Part shown: positions 24,360 through 36,020 of the stretch, piece after piece | Layout: each line of letters starts with the position of its first letter | Position numbering within the stretch: the stretch's first letter is position 1 | Assembly: GCF_963924675.1 (NCBI RefSeq) | Contig: NC_089239.1 | Span: 28,605,818 to 28,669,817 of the forward strand | From: Phocoena phocoena | Lineage: Eukaryota; Chordata; Mammalia; Artiodactyla; Phocoenidae | DNA: 64,000 nt | Reading direction: 5' to 3' | Notes under the pieces: generated by a model | What the model was told of the DNA's origin: nothing | The model's input: the letters and a program-made list of their open reading frames with translations, nothing else | The model's database searches: none | Position numbers and translations under genes: made by a program

Positions 24360-25345
24360 AGGAACTAAGGGGCCAAGTGAAAAGGATGTCAATGGCCAAA
24401 GCTGCACCATTTGACCTCCCCCCCACAAAAAGTAGTACCAGATTATAATACAAAGTACAAAATAAAAATCCATGAGTCCATAATGTCCTAACTAAATGAA
24501 TGAATAAATAAACAAATGGTGGAAAACAAATAAATCTATGTAAATGAATTTTTAAAAAATTTCCAAATGCTCTGTCATCTGCCCGCAGTTTGTTGGAGCA
24601 CAGCCCCTTACCCCTTAAGTGTGGGCTCTGCATAGTGAATTCTTCCAAAGAATACAGTATGGAAAGAGGAAACAGACGAGGACCTCTACAGGGAACAATT
24701 CTGAGAAACACTAACTTGGTCAGGTGATCAAAGTAAACATCAATAATCACAAAGGTACATAAAAATGACTTTACATACCCTTGATGTGATATGATGGAAA
24801 TGGTGCTGAATCTCTGTAGTTTTCCTGCCTTGAACTCCCAATCCCAGGGTGGCAATGAGGAAAGAATCAAACAATCCTAATTTAGACACACCCTATAAGA
24901 TACCTGACAAGCTCTTTTCAAAGCTGTCGAGTTCATCAAAAGCAAAGAAAGTCTGAGAAACTTAAGGCCAAAAGAAGCCCGAGGAGATGGGACAACTAAA
25001 TATAATTTGGTATCCTGGGTGGAATCCTGGAACAGAAAAATGACTTTAGGTAAAATCTAAGGAAAACTGAATCAACTATGGACTTCCATGAATAATAATG
25101 GATCAGTATGTGCTCACTGTGTTAAATACACCATGCTAAGGTTTTTTTCATGATTTATTTAAAATTTTTTAATTGAAGTATAATTGATTTACAATGTGTT
25201 CACCACACTAAATTAAGATGTTAACAGCAGGAGTAGGGTGTGGGATACATGGAGATTCTAAAATTCATTCTCAACTTTTCTGTGACTCTAGAACTATTTT
25301 TAAACTCGGAAAGTTTATTCAAAAATAAGGAATAATAATGCTGGG
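24360..25345 (+). mobile_element. Old L1M 3' UTR
   Basis: The known L1M 3' end occurs in order: 'aaaaatccatgagtccataa', 'cttgatgtgatatgatggaa', 'gatgggacaactaaatataa', 'ggtggaatcctggaacagaa', 'gatgttaacagcaggagtag' and 'caacttttctgtgactctag'. The block is interrupted at 25140-25200 by a tiny reversed L1 insertion. Confidence 0.85.
25140..25200 (-). mobile_element. 61-bp 5'-truncated L1 insertion, reversed
   Basis: It contains 'tttaattgaagtataattga' and 'tttacaatgtg', the reversed terminus of an L1 3' UTR, preceded by a T-rich run. Flanking 11-base repeats caccatgctaa (25129-25139) and caccacactaa (25201-25211), nine of eleven identical, fit a target-site duplication. Its position splits the L1M 3' UTR cleanly. 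Confidence 0.75.
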
Positions 25346-25796
25346 CACCTGATGCTCATGTTTTTGACCAGATGATAACATAGCCAAGCTGTCACTACAT
25401 CCAGCATCTCTATTTAAACATACATTTCATTATCCTAACTAGTAAACTTGTGAAGGTAAAAGAAGGAGGTACTAAACAGTAATCAAAATTATAGTCTTCT
25501 TGTTAAATCGCATCGGCAAACCTAAAAAGCAGCTCACCAAACATATTACAGACAGATTCTTTACTAGAATCAAAGGGACATATGTACACATATTTAAACA
25601 AAATTATAAAAAGAATTTATTCATACTGGTTATCTCACCATTATAAAAGTATAGTCAGAATCATTTATCTTGGTAATACATATTTAAGTATTTCATAAGT
25701 TTCTCAGTCCTATCTGACACTGGTATTTTCTGAGGGTTTTTTATTTATTTTATTTAAATTTGAGGATTTCTAATTTGTTTTTTTACGATTATTGTT
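25346..25796. other. AT-rich noncoding DNA
   Basis: No gene or repeat recognised. A T-rich stretch at 25735-25800 may belong to the tail of the reversed SINE that follows. Confidence 0.5.
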
Positions 25797-26173
25797 TTTT
25801 TTAATATTTATTTATTTATTTTCCTTTTTTTTTTGGGCTGCTTTGGGTCTTAGTTGCGGCAGCCGGGATTTCTGTTTAGACATGCGGGATCTTTTCATTA
25901 TAGTGGGCTGTCTGCTCGGGTTCCTCTCTAGTTGTGGAGTGCGGGTTTCCTCTCTAGCTGTGGTGTGCAGGGCTGCAGGGCTCCAGGGCGCGTGGGCTCT
26001 GTAGTTTGCAGGCACGTGGGCTCCCTGGTTGAGACGCGCGAGCTCAGTAGCTGTGGCGTGTGGGCTTAGTTTCCCCGCGGCATTTGGGATCTTAGTTCCC
26101 CAACCAGGGATCAAACCCACATACCCAGCATTAAAAGGCAGATTCTTTACCACTGGACCACGAGGGAAGTCCC
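25797..26173 (-). mobile_element. Long CHR-type SINE, reversed
   Basis: Read in reverse it begins gggacttccctcgtggtcca at 26173 and has the B-box region 'gggtttgatccctggttggg'. A long derived body follows (repeated 'gctgtggcgtgtgggc'-like units on the plus strand) with an A-rich tail (reverse of 25797-25834). The eight bases gaggattt occur both right of the element (26174) and at 25762, a possible target-site duplication if the tail is longer than shown. The 113-codon minus frame inside is not a gene. Confidence 0.92.
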
Positions 26174-26402
26174 GAGGATTTTTTAAAATATGTGAGTTTT
26201 AAATAAAATTGTCCTCAATCTTCTTTAAAGTTGCATTTTATGGTTAACAAATTTGAAATTATTGACACCTTCAACTGATACCTTTGTATTTTTAAATGAG
26301 AAACTGTACAATGCAGTAGGTACACGTTAAGTTTAGCAAATTATTCTAGATGGAGTATTTTCTTAGTTCTCATATGGTTAATAGAGTAATTTGTAAATAT
26401 TT
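26174..26402. other. Short AT-rich spacer
   Basis: Nothing is recognised between two SINEs. Confidence 0.5.
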
Positions 26403-26418
26403 AAGAAACATTACTTTA

Positions 26419-26708
26419 GGGCTTCCCTGGTGGCACAGTGGTTGAGAATCTGCCTACCAATGCAGCGGACACGGGTTCGAGCCCTGGTCTGGGAAGATCC
26501 CACATGCCGCGGAGCAACTGGGCCCGTGAGCCATAATTACTGAGCCTGCGCGTCTGGAGCCTGTGCTCCGCAACAAGAGAGGCCGCGATAGTGAGAGGCC
26601 CGCGCACCGCGATGAAGAGTGGCCCCCGCTTGCCACAACTAGAGAAAGCCCTCGCACAGAAACGAAGACCCAACACAGCCATAAATAAATAAATTAATTA
26701 AAAAAAAA
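26419..26708 (+). mobile_element. CHR SINE, long type, with 11-bp target-site duplication
   Basis: Head 'gggcttccctggtggcacag', B box 'gggttcgagccc', then a GC-rich body joined to the longer CHR tail 'ccccgcttgccacaactaga' and 'cgaagacccaacacagcc', ending in an A-rich tail. aagaaacatta occurs at 26403-26413 and 26709-26719. A few bases after the first repeat lie between it and the element start. Confidence 0.97.
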
Positions 26709-26719
26709 AAGAAACATTA

Positions 26720-27535
26720 GTTTATCACTTTTCCTCTTTTATATGTAGTCATGACACCTCCCACTGAACAAATATTTTTTTACAAGATAAAGCATGTCTA
26801 ATAGGTTTTCTCTGTTTATAATTCTTTCAAATGTTGCACCAAATTTAGATACTACAGAATCACAGACCTTTGCATTTTCATTTTATTACAGTCCAGGATA
26901 TAAATGGATATAACTAAAATTAGAACCATTTTCAAACAAATCAAGATATCCCATAGAGTAATTACAGGTCCTGAAACTTAAATATTCTAGGTAGTTTGGG
27001 CCTCCATGCTGTTTGCTAGCTTTGTTTTAAATAAATGGAATTTTCTAAAACTTTCAGAAGCTGAAGTTTGGTGTTTCTCCTGTTTACATATTTTCAACTG
27101 ATTTTTAATGAACTGCAACCAAAATTTAGAAGAACTTATTATAGAAATATTTAATATTGTTCCAGGATACAGAACTGATTTATAACGTAGGTTTTAAAGT
27201 CTCAATTATTTCTAAAATATAATTAATCATGAATAGCAAAGAGGAAAAATGCATATAAATAAGCTGATTTTCTATTCAAAACAGAATCGTAAAACATACT
27301 TTTTAAATTTAGCTATTCTGAAAAAAATACATGAGCTTCATTTATGAAGTTTGAAAACTATGGTTTCTTTCAGTTGCTTTTAGATGCTTTTTGGATGACA
27401 TTATGAACTATTTTAACCACAATTCATCTCAAAGATATTCATGTTACATAACCTTCTTAATTTAGTAAGACGACTGTGTTACTATGTTTCCCCACCCCCA
27501 AAAGTCTTTGTACATTTTTCATGCTTCAAAAACAA
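26720..27535. other. AT-rich DNA, possible 3' UTR of the adjoining remnant
   Basis: No repeat is recognised. On the minus strand this directly follows the stop of the decayed frame at 27536-28045 and reads like a long AT-rich 3' untranslated region. An AATAAA on the minus strand lies at about 26882-26887. No poly(A) tail is obvious. Confidence 0.35.
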
Positions 27536-28045
27536 CTACTGTTCTTCTTGAACTGCAGAATTCACAGTAGCCTTCACAATAATCTCTGTTCTTTCACTTT
27601 TTACTGAATAAATTTTCAAGAGCTTTGCTTTTCTTCCATAAATGTGTGTTAAAAAATAAACTGCTATTGGAATTAACCTAATTTTTTTTGGATAAACACT
27701 GCTATTCAAGTGGCACCTTGCTAATGATACCAATCCATTAACGTCTATTTCTTGACCTCTCACATATGCACCGCTGCCCACACACACACTTTGAAGTGGA
27801 AATGAGATGAATTAATTGACAAGAAGAGTCATTTGATCTAAATGAAAACTGATGATGCACAGAGAGGTCCTTCCATATCTGTTCTTCTGCTCAACACGTT
27901 AAACCATCTCTTTGGGCAACAGACTTTTAAAAATGACTGCACACTGCTGAAGTACATCTGCTGCTTCTGACTTGCATCTTCTGGATTTAAGGTGAACAAA
28001 TGGTGTCAAACAGTAGGCGCACCAGAGCAGATGGTAAATGTCGAC
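27536..28045 (-). pseudogene. Decayed coding-like frame, parent unknown
   Basis: One minus-strand frame stays protein-like over about 165 codons with only three stops, giving segments such as LWCAYCLTPFVHLKSRRC, LQQCAVIFKSLLPKEMV and, after the last internal stop, an 83-codon open piece containing IDVNGLVSLARCHLNSSVYP. It ends with AVQEEQ and a stop. The pattern fits a pseudogene that has picked up nonsense changes, either a retrocopy or the terminal exon of a dead gene. I do not recognise the family. No introns, poly(A) tail or target-site duplication could be shown. Confidence 0.45.
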
Positions 28046-28479
28046 AAATCTTTTCTGCAAGTTGCATGCTTGTCAGGAATCTTCTTCAATAACAAAATCA
28101 TTATTTTTTTAAATTTAATACACATTCAGTTTGTTGTTTTCTTATTGATGCTGAAAGGGTTCCTTGGAAAGAGGAGCCGCCGATTGAGGTCAAGGGGTCA
28201 TTGGAGAATGGGTGGCGAGGACACAGCTAACAGGTGAGGATGTTTGCTGAGCCCCACCATACACCCTGGGGGCCAGGTGGTCATAACTAAGCAAAATAGG
28301 TTTTGAAAAAAGAAAAAAAAAGGTCAAAATTGGTGAATGAAAGTAAAAACCTTCAAAGGACCAACTGCAGATAAAAATGTTAAGCCAGGATCAAAGCACG
28401 ACCCTACGCCATCAGAAGTTCCACTCCTACGTGGCTTTCCGTGAGAATGCTCAAAAAACACCTCCGTTAAGGGAAACCC
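28046..28479. other. Noncoding DNA, nothing recognised
   Basis: An 81-codon plus frame (27992-28237) runs antisense to the decayed frame and shows no domain. A short A-run lies near 28312-28321. Confidence 0.5.
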
Positions 28480-28903
28480 CTCTGACTCATAAAAGGTTTA
28501 TTTCCCCACAACGGACTGAAACGAAAGTCACCCAATTGATTTTGTAAGTTTAATACAACCTTGATTACAAAGCCAGATAAAGAGCAAAGATCCATAGCAT
28601 AGCTCTGAAAAATCCAAAGTATAATATTATCTAACCAAATCCAGCAGTGCATTAAAAAATGACAAACCATCACAATCAACATGAGTCTATTCCAGAAATG
28701 CAAGACTTTAACAAAACTTCTGAAAAATCCAACAACTGAATCCATCACTTCAAGCAACTATATAAAAATCACATAATTATCGAATAGATGCATACAATTG
28801 TTGGTAAATTTTAAAACCGAAATTAATATACAAGATATATCTATAACTTGAAAAAAATAGAAACTGCCTCACATGGAAAAAAAAGCATGTACAAACATCT
28901 TAC
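28480..28903 (+). mobile_element. Old L1 ORF2 (RT region), left part of a split copy
   Basis: The RT-domain order of an old L1 is visible: 'gcagtgcattaaaaaatgac', 'ctattccagaaatgcaagac', 'tgaatccatcacttcaagca'-like and 'tcgaatagatgcatac'. After the younger L1 insertion, a likely continuation ('cagcaaacctcatgaacaat') is seen at 29553-29600. Confidence 0.65.
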
Positions 28904-29532
28904 TGCAATCCCACTCCTAGACATATATCCAGAGAAAAACCATAATTCAAAAAGACACATGCACCCTAGGGTTCACTGCAGCACTGTTTACAACAGCCAA
29001 GACACGGAAGCAACCTAAATGTCTATTGACAGATGAATGGATACAGAAGATGCGGTATATATATACAGTGGAATATTACTCAGCCATAAAAAAGAATGAA
29101 ATAATGCCATTTGCAGAGACATGGATGGACCCAGAGATTCTCATACTAAGGTGAAGTAAGCCAGACAGAGAGATATTGCTTATATGTGGAATCTTAAAAA
29201 AAAAAAAAAAAAAAAAGAGATATGAATGAACTTACATACAAAACAGCAACAGACCCACAGATGTAGAAAACAACTTATGGTTACCGAAGGGGAAAGGGGG
29301 AGGGAAGGATAAGTTAGGAGTTGGGGATTAATTTATACACCCTACTGTATATAAAATAGATAACCGACAAGGACCTACTGTACAGCACGGGGAATCTACT
29401 CAATATTTTGTAACAACCTATAAGGGAAAAGAATCTGAAAAATATATATATATGCATAACTGAATCACTTTGCTGTATACCTGAAACTAACACATTGTAA
29501 TTCAACTACACCTCAATTAAAAAAAAAAAAAA
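28904..29532 (+). mobile_element. 5'-truncated L1 with older cetartiodactyl 3' UTR
   Basis: It begins inside ORF2 ('gcaatcccactcctagacat') and continues through 'ggaatattactcagccataa' and 'gacatggatggacccagaga', then an internal A-run (29193-29215). The 3' UTR is 'ctactgtacagcacggggaa', 'caatattttgtaacaacc' and 'ctgaaactaacacattgtaa', with an A tail. This is a different 3' UTR subtype from the element at 13 kb. atcttac left and right (28897 and 29554) may be the target site, but about 20 bases separate the tail from the right copy. Confidence 0.93.
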
Positions 29533-29569
29533 GAAAAAGAATTCATGAGAAAAATCTTACAGCAAACCT

Positions 29570-31259
29570 CATGAACAATAGAAACAATTTGGTTGTGCTT
29601 CCTTTATTACTCAGAACAAAGCACATACTGTTACCATTATCATCCAATATAATAAGTCTATAATAGAAAAGCAAGAAGGAAAAAAACAAGAGAAAGAGAC
29701 AAGTGAAGTTTAAAACAGTAGGTGTATCCGACACCTAATATACACCCTTACTATCTCCCCAGGCTTTTCTGGCTTGCGTTCCAGCCACTGTCCCAGTGAC
29801 TAATTTTGTGTGAACTCCAACCGAATTCTCTCTGAGGAAACCTCCCCCTTGCCCATGGGCCTCCTTTAATCAGTTTCCTCAGTTTCTTTGGCCATACAGC
29901 TATCTTCTCCCCGAGCACAGACCGCTAGTCCCCTCTCTGAATGAGTTGTGACCTGCCTCTGGTTTTGGCCAGGAAGCGGTGAGAAGCCAGGTAGCAAATC
30001 CTGAGGAAAGTCTGCATCTCTGGGGCACACCCCTACGTCTGGAACTCACTGCATCGTCTCTGGGTAAAATGAGGCTACTTTTCTTTGCCAAAAGTCAGTA
30101 GAAGGCTTCTACCAATCAGACGTTTCAAGAGTATCTCAAGATTCACGACACCCAGGTTCATCCACCCAGATAGCCCTACCTTAGCATTCGGGGCCCCGTC
30201 TTCATCTCAGGGCTCTGATTCTCATTTTAATGCACGTGGGCGTTATGCATGAGTCTCCCTTGAAGCCTCACCACCACAGTTACAAGGCAATTCTGCCCAC
30301 GAAGTTTAGCATAGTCTGCTCTGCTCCTACAGACAAGAAAAGCTCTTTGAGTCAGTCATGAAAAGTCCCTCGGATGGATTTCATGGTGCACCTTGTGATG
30401 GAAGTTCACTGCCCTAAACCTATTATTTTCTCTTGTCCAAGATTCCAAACGTAGTTGATCTAAACCAACTCACTCTACAGCCCTCATTCTTTTCTTTGCT
30501 CTCCATGCTGTTCAGGTGCTGTTGTACACTGATGTTTCACTTCCTATCTGTTTCTCACCACGACTAACCACAGATAAAAGCCTTCATAATTGCAACACTG
30601 CTTAATCCAGCAGTCATCACTGTCACATTTGCACCAGGATTTGGTTTGTGTGTAACGTTGAGACTGTTAAATAACACAGCTGCAAAATCCCCACGTGACT
30701 GTGTTCTAGGGCCAAACATTAACTTCTGTCTTAGCTTTAGTTTCTTGGAAAGAATCTCAGGCAAAGGCTCCCATACTGCTCCTTCACTAGGGAATGTAAT
30801 CTCAAAGAGAAGGAGTAATTGACAAGGATAATGTCAAGGAAAACTATGGAGAAGCAATGAATTAGCTACTGCTAATTGCAACATCCTCCAAGAAGTGGAA
30901 TAAACTGCGTCTCTGGAGACTGTCTAGAGGAGAAAAAGGGAGAATTTATCTTATGGCTCCTACATCTCAGTAGTCAAGGGTTGGCCCATGGGACATGAAA
31001 TAACCCACAGTTCTGAGTTTCACAACTGTCCTGCCACGTAGGGTCCATCACGTCCCAGCTTTGGCATCAACAAGAAACCGCGGGGCAGGACACACAGCAG
31101 AGAGACAGGGGAATTATAGTTTCCGCTCTGAGAGGAAACAGCTATATGGCCAAAGAAACTGAAGCAACTGGCTCATCGATACCCATGGGAATAGGAGAGC
31201 ACATATGGATCCCGAGGCTGGATGTTAAGGGTATTGAACTGAAGGTTAGAGATGTACAA
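29570..31259. other. Unique-looking noncoding DNA
   Basis: No gene recognised. GC content is higher than the surroundings between 29740 and 30460. Reading frames are 60-66 codons long and carry no motifs. Confidence 0.5.
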
Positions 31260-33280
31260 ATAGGGCACATTTATTGACATGGGGTACGCAGGTCGCGGGG
31301 CACGTGGTCAAGGGTTCGGCGTTCTGGCAAACACACCACAAGACGACCCTAACAGTTCACTGAGCTGCTCCTTGAACCAACTCTGACACTCAAAGCCTTG
31401 CCCGGTCAATAAGGTAAATATGCCAGAAATTTCTTGGCACAGTATTGAGGGACATATCAGTCGTCTCAGGGAACTGAGAATGTTAGACCAGACTTACTAT
31501 GTAAGAACTGAGAAACTACAGCCAACCATGTTCTTCGAGATGGTCCAAGGACACGCCCTTTACTAAAGAAATAAGGAATATACTTTCGAGAGAGGTCATA
31601 TAATATCTGAGGAAATGGAGGCTATATTTGTAGGCCAAGGTGGCTGTAAGATGTGCTGCCATAGACAGAGTTCCCTAGTAGCATTGAGGGTGATAGGAGT
31701 CCAAAAATGGCATGGCGACATGCAACACATTCTGAGGCACGGCGATATAATTACTGCAACGGCGAGTAAGGCTAATGGGCCGGCAATGGATATTTGACCA
31801 TAGTGTTTTCATGGTTAAGAGAGATGGACAGCCAGTTAGGGTGAGATGGACGATAAACTGATGGATAGATCTATCCTTCAGTAGATCTATCCATCGATTG
31901 ACTGATAGATAGAACTTTTCTGTGCTGATATGTCCTACACAGCCTGGTGGACTGAAGGCTATTACCAGCTGACAAATGGAAAATCATGGTTCTTCACCAA
32001 GTTTCCAGATCAAAATCAGTCCACAGACCAAAAGCTCTCTGCAGTGTCACCACAAGTATATGCCCGAGTACTTCTTCAATTTTTCTCAAAGAGATCTATG
32101 ATGATTTTCTGGGTAGCTGTGCCCTGGAGATGGAGACAAGGATACCCAGATATTCTGAGGATTAGCAGAAATGGAGCCTGAGCTGACACTGATACCAGGA
32201 GACAGTCATTACCACTGTGATCCTCTGGATGGAGTGGGGGCATCTGGAGGTTATGTGGTAAATGGAGTTTCGGCTAAGGCCTGTCTCATAGTAGGCCCAA
32301 TGGATCTGAAGATCTACCCTGGGGTTATTCTTCTGTTTTTCCAGTGTATAATAGGAATATATGTGCAAAACTATCACCTGGACAAAAAAAAAAAAAAACA
32401 ACAAGATAACGAACAACTCAATTCTCATGCGGATGAAGGCTGGATTACTCCACCATTTAAGCAACGAAGGTCAGCCCAAATACTGGCCAGTGGTGAGAGA
32501 AAACCGCAATGGATGTCGAAGGGTTAGAGGATGAACGTCAGTCACAGCCTGCAGCTTGCTGCACTCTCCATTTTGCCCGAAGTTTTTGCAGCATCTACAT
32601 CTGGCTGCCATCTTGGAGGAGGTCCTGGGACCAAGTGGACTTTTCAATCTCTTCTCAGAAAACGAGTGACAGCACCTGTTCTCACCCCTCTGGAGATCCC
32701 ATATTGCAACGAGGGGGCCAGCTCTAGCGGAAGGAACAAGTGGTGCCCAGGAGGGGGTCTGTCAGACACATCCCACGAGTCACATCAAATTTTCTTGGCC
32801 TTCCTTACCTACGGCCAGTTCTAGCCATTGCTAGAGATGGACTCACCTGTGATTTAACCAATTTCCACTCAAACACAACTGGGGAGGGCTTTGTTGCTTG
32901 CCCAAACTGTAGTCCTCTCTCTTCCTTTACTGGTTATGATGGTGCATGAAGCTTGTTTGGTGCCCAAGGAGGTGAAATTTATAAGTTCAAGGAAGTTAAC
33001 GCACATTGGTATAAATCTTTAGCCAAGCAGAGGCGTGAGCCAGTGGCCTCAGTTTTCTCCCTTCTTCCTCTGGATGCACTGCCCTAAAATGCAATTCAAA
33101 TGACTTCTTGGTAAACAAAGCCAAGGATTACCCTTGGGGGCAGCTGCTTGACTGAGTTCTCCGTCCTCTGCTTCCCTCTTCCCTGGCCCTCAGTCCTATT
33201 TCTGGAACTGTCCTCTCTAATATGTTATTAGCACATAAGCCACTGCATTAGCTGCTGCTTCCTGGGAATCCCAGGCTAGA
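31260..33280 (+). other. Unclassified stretch, possibly an ancient LTR-element remnant
   Basis: Several consecutive plus-strand frames look mildly protein-like: 31615-31797, 31930-32181 and 32171-32527 (118 codons). The last is broken by a lysine-coding A-run at 32384-32398. The right end ('gctgcttcctgggaatccca', about 33260) resembles the ending of old mammalian LTRs. I cannot name the family, and the assignment as an endogenous-retrovirus remnant is a guess. All frames are short and disrupted, so no functional protein is expected. Confidence 0.25.
31860..31895. repeat. Perfect 13-bp inverted repeat
   Basis: gatggatagatct (31860-31872) and agatctatccatc (31883-31895) are exact reverse complements separated by ten bases. 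The structure could form a hairpin in RNA or a small cruciform. Related gatagat units occur just downstream, so it may derive from a decayed tetranucleotide repeat. Confidence 0.9.
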
Positions 33281-34642
33281 AGAGAAGGGAATCAACAATT
33301 GGCATTATGTGTATACAACATGCTCATTGTTAAAGAAAACACAATACAGTCATCAGATAAACACGCTAAACAAGTTAGAGTTCAGCAAATTCGTCAGCTA
33401 CAAGATGATCTCCAACAATGAATTAGAAAAATATCCTGAATAGAAGATATCATTCATAGGAATAGTATTAAAAACAGTGACAAATTAGCGCAGAAAGAAG
33501 AAAACGTAACTGATTATATACAAAGTAAGGAGTTCCCATTCAGTCATAAATACAAAGGAAGCTGGCCTATAATAGAGATGCCTTCAAAACAGTGGGGAAT
33601 TTTTAATAATAGAATCTGAAAAATTATCTTTTTAATATATCATACATGGATTTCAAATGAATGCTTTGTGAAAACACTTTTATTTCATCATGACCTATGA
33701 ATAAATGCAAATTTCATTTCCCTGCAGCCCCAGATTTCAGGTTTTTGTTTTTTTATGGGAGCCTACCATAATTTTAATTTTGTTCCTGCAGAATAAGAGG
33801 CAAATGTGTCTTGCAGCAGTGTGGAGGAGGGCAAGAGAGGAAAACAGAGCTCTGAGTCGGGGGTCACTGTGTCACCACCAACAAAGCCCTGCTGGCTTGT
33901 CTGTAGGTGCGAGAGCATCGAGTGTGAACAACAGCTTGAGAGTTTCAGGTGTTGCCCCTTTGGCTTGTAGTATCCACCTGCAGTTTAAGAAAAAGCCTGG
34001 CAGTGTAAAAGGGGGAGAGTAAATCAAATTCTCTGTTGTCTCAATTTTCAAAATGATGGAAGTTGGAGCAATTTTCACACCTTTCTTGTATGCAGGTCAG
34101 CTGGGGGATTGAAGTGACATGGCACTTTCTGTGATGAGTTTCAGACACTCATCACAGTTGGCCTAAAGCCTAATCACAGACTCCCGGTAAAGGGACAGGC
34201 ACAAGCCCTATGCTTGGCAGGCATTCGTGGGAAAGAACTTACAAGGGTTCTTCTGGAAACATCTTCACAATACGTGCATCTCCTGAACCCTATGGTGGCC
34301 CATTGCTGGGATCACCAGCGCACCTGCTTGCCTTGTTCCCTGGAGAATCTGTTATGCTATAAGGGAATCTCTCCCTGTGTGAAAATGGATGGATCGACCT
34401 CAGAATATTTCTAAAAAATGGGCTGTGCTTTCTGCATGTGTAAAAGTGCATCACAGGAGTGACAATACAGTTTGTAGCAATGGAGACGGTAAACGTCAGG
34501 ATGTGACCATTGGCCCTCGGGTTCTGTCTCCGTTGGCTGCTGTGGAAAGCCATCGTGGGAATCACTCCCATGACTGGATGAAGATGGTGCCGAGATGGAG
34601 GCCAGGTGGTGGTGCTGGTGTTAGTAGTTGGTAGTTAAGGCC
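33281..34642. other. Noncoding DNA, weak L1-like patch
   Basis: 33340-33600 is A-rich on the plus strand and reads vaguely like old L1 ORF2, but too weakly to call. The 105-codon frame at 33705-34022 and the 93-codon minus frame at 34290-34571 have no recognisable domain. Confidence 0.4.
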
Positions 34643-34770
34643 ACGTACCTACCGGACACTTACCATGAACCCCAAACTGACCTAAGCCCTTTATGAGCAC
34701 GAACACATTCAATCCTCTCAAAGATATTATGAGCTCAGCACTTCTGTTATCCCATTGGGAAAATGTCATC
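34643..34770 (-). mobile_element. MIR remnant
   Basis: Reversed MIR 3' part: 'ggacacttaccatgaacccc', 'gccctttatgagcacgaac', 'attcaatcctctcaaagat' and 'ctgttatcccattggg'. Confidence 0.72.
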
Positions 34771-36006
34771 CCATCTAACTCTGGGTACCATCTTCTCTCT
34801 GATGCTCATTTGCCTTTTATCTATCAGTTCCCTCTGACATGTAACAAAAGCCCAGGAACAGAGGTAGGAGAATTAAAGGAACATCACACATAGGTGTCAC
34901 ACCTACCTTATCTCCATGAAAACTGAAAGTCTTTACCACTTTCTGTTAGCGTCCTAGTACTAAGGGCAAACAGAGGCATTTGAAAAAGAGCCCTGAATTA
35001 AGACCAATGAAGTATCTTTACAACCTACTAAAAATATTTAAAAATGAAGATACAAGGGGAAAATGCAAAGGTGAGACCTTATGTTTCAAAACAGCTTTCT
35101 TGAGTAAGGGAAAGTGGATACTATGCTCAGTGTGTGGTTGTGTGGTTGTGTTTGTGATTTTCTCCTCTTCCTCACTTTCCTAGTTTATCAAGGGAAGCAT
35201 GTTCCGTAATTAGTGTCAACTTAGGGGCAGGCTAACCTTCAGGTCTCCAAATATTTTCCCACAGTTTCTGTAAATGGTAAGATGTCACGCAAAGGGTTAA
35301 AGTGCGTGGTTCAGAAAGTAGTATTAGTTCTCCAGACACGGTTTCTGCTCATAAACATAATTACTCACAGGAACATTTTTTCCAGGAGTGACAGGTGTGA
35401 CTTTTCCGTTTGGACAAGAACAGCGCCTAACATCCAACTAAGATGCCAGAGCGAAGCCCAGACTGTCTAGGAAGCCATACTCATCCCATTTTAGACAAAA
35501 TGCCACCAAGTTTCAGCCTGTAAAGTTTGGACACCAGAGCAGGCAAGGGACCGGCCAGCTGCTATGGAGGACTCAGGCCAGCTTTCTGGTTTGTCTCTGG
35601 AACTGGGCTCAAAGGGGACTTTGCTATTTGACAAAAGTCCTGAATTCCTCAGGGCTGTTGTGTTGGTGAACATTTTGGTCACCTGAGCCCACCCTTTCCG
35701 GGTGACAGATTCTCAACCCAAAGCCTTCAATGAATAAACTGGGAGAATGATTACAGAGCTTGTCAAGTAATTTACAAAGTATGGTTTAACATAATGTGTT
35801 GTTCCATTCTGGAAAAGATGTCTGTCATTTTTTCATCCTCCAACTACATGCCTCTCTATGAAGAGAAAAAAAAAAAAAAAAAAAAGTTGTTCCTGTTGTT
35901 TGTTTGTCTTTTTTTCAAGTTTGGACGCCCTGTGCCAGCTTCCACTAGCAAATCAGGCGGCTCAGTTTGGCAAATGACCCTCCATGAAGATATGAACATC
36001 ATGCAG
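34771..36006. other. Noncoding DNA with a short A-run
   Basis: No gene or interspersed repeat recognised. A gtgtggtt-repeat patch lies at 35127-35155, and an A-run of about 22 bases at 35864-35885. Confidence 0.5.
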
Positions 36007-36020
36007 GAAATTCAACATCG

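Noticed and set aside
24055..24870. 271-codon minus-strand open frame
   Set aside because: It is the reverse strand of a CHR SINE plus part of an L1M 3' UTR. The SINE-derived peptide recurs at other copies.
32171..32527. 118-codon frame as a functional gene
   Set aside because: It contains a lysine-coding A-run, has no recognised domain, and lies in a stretch of broken frames.
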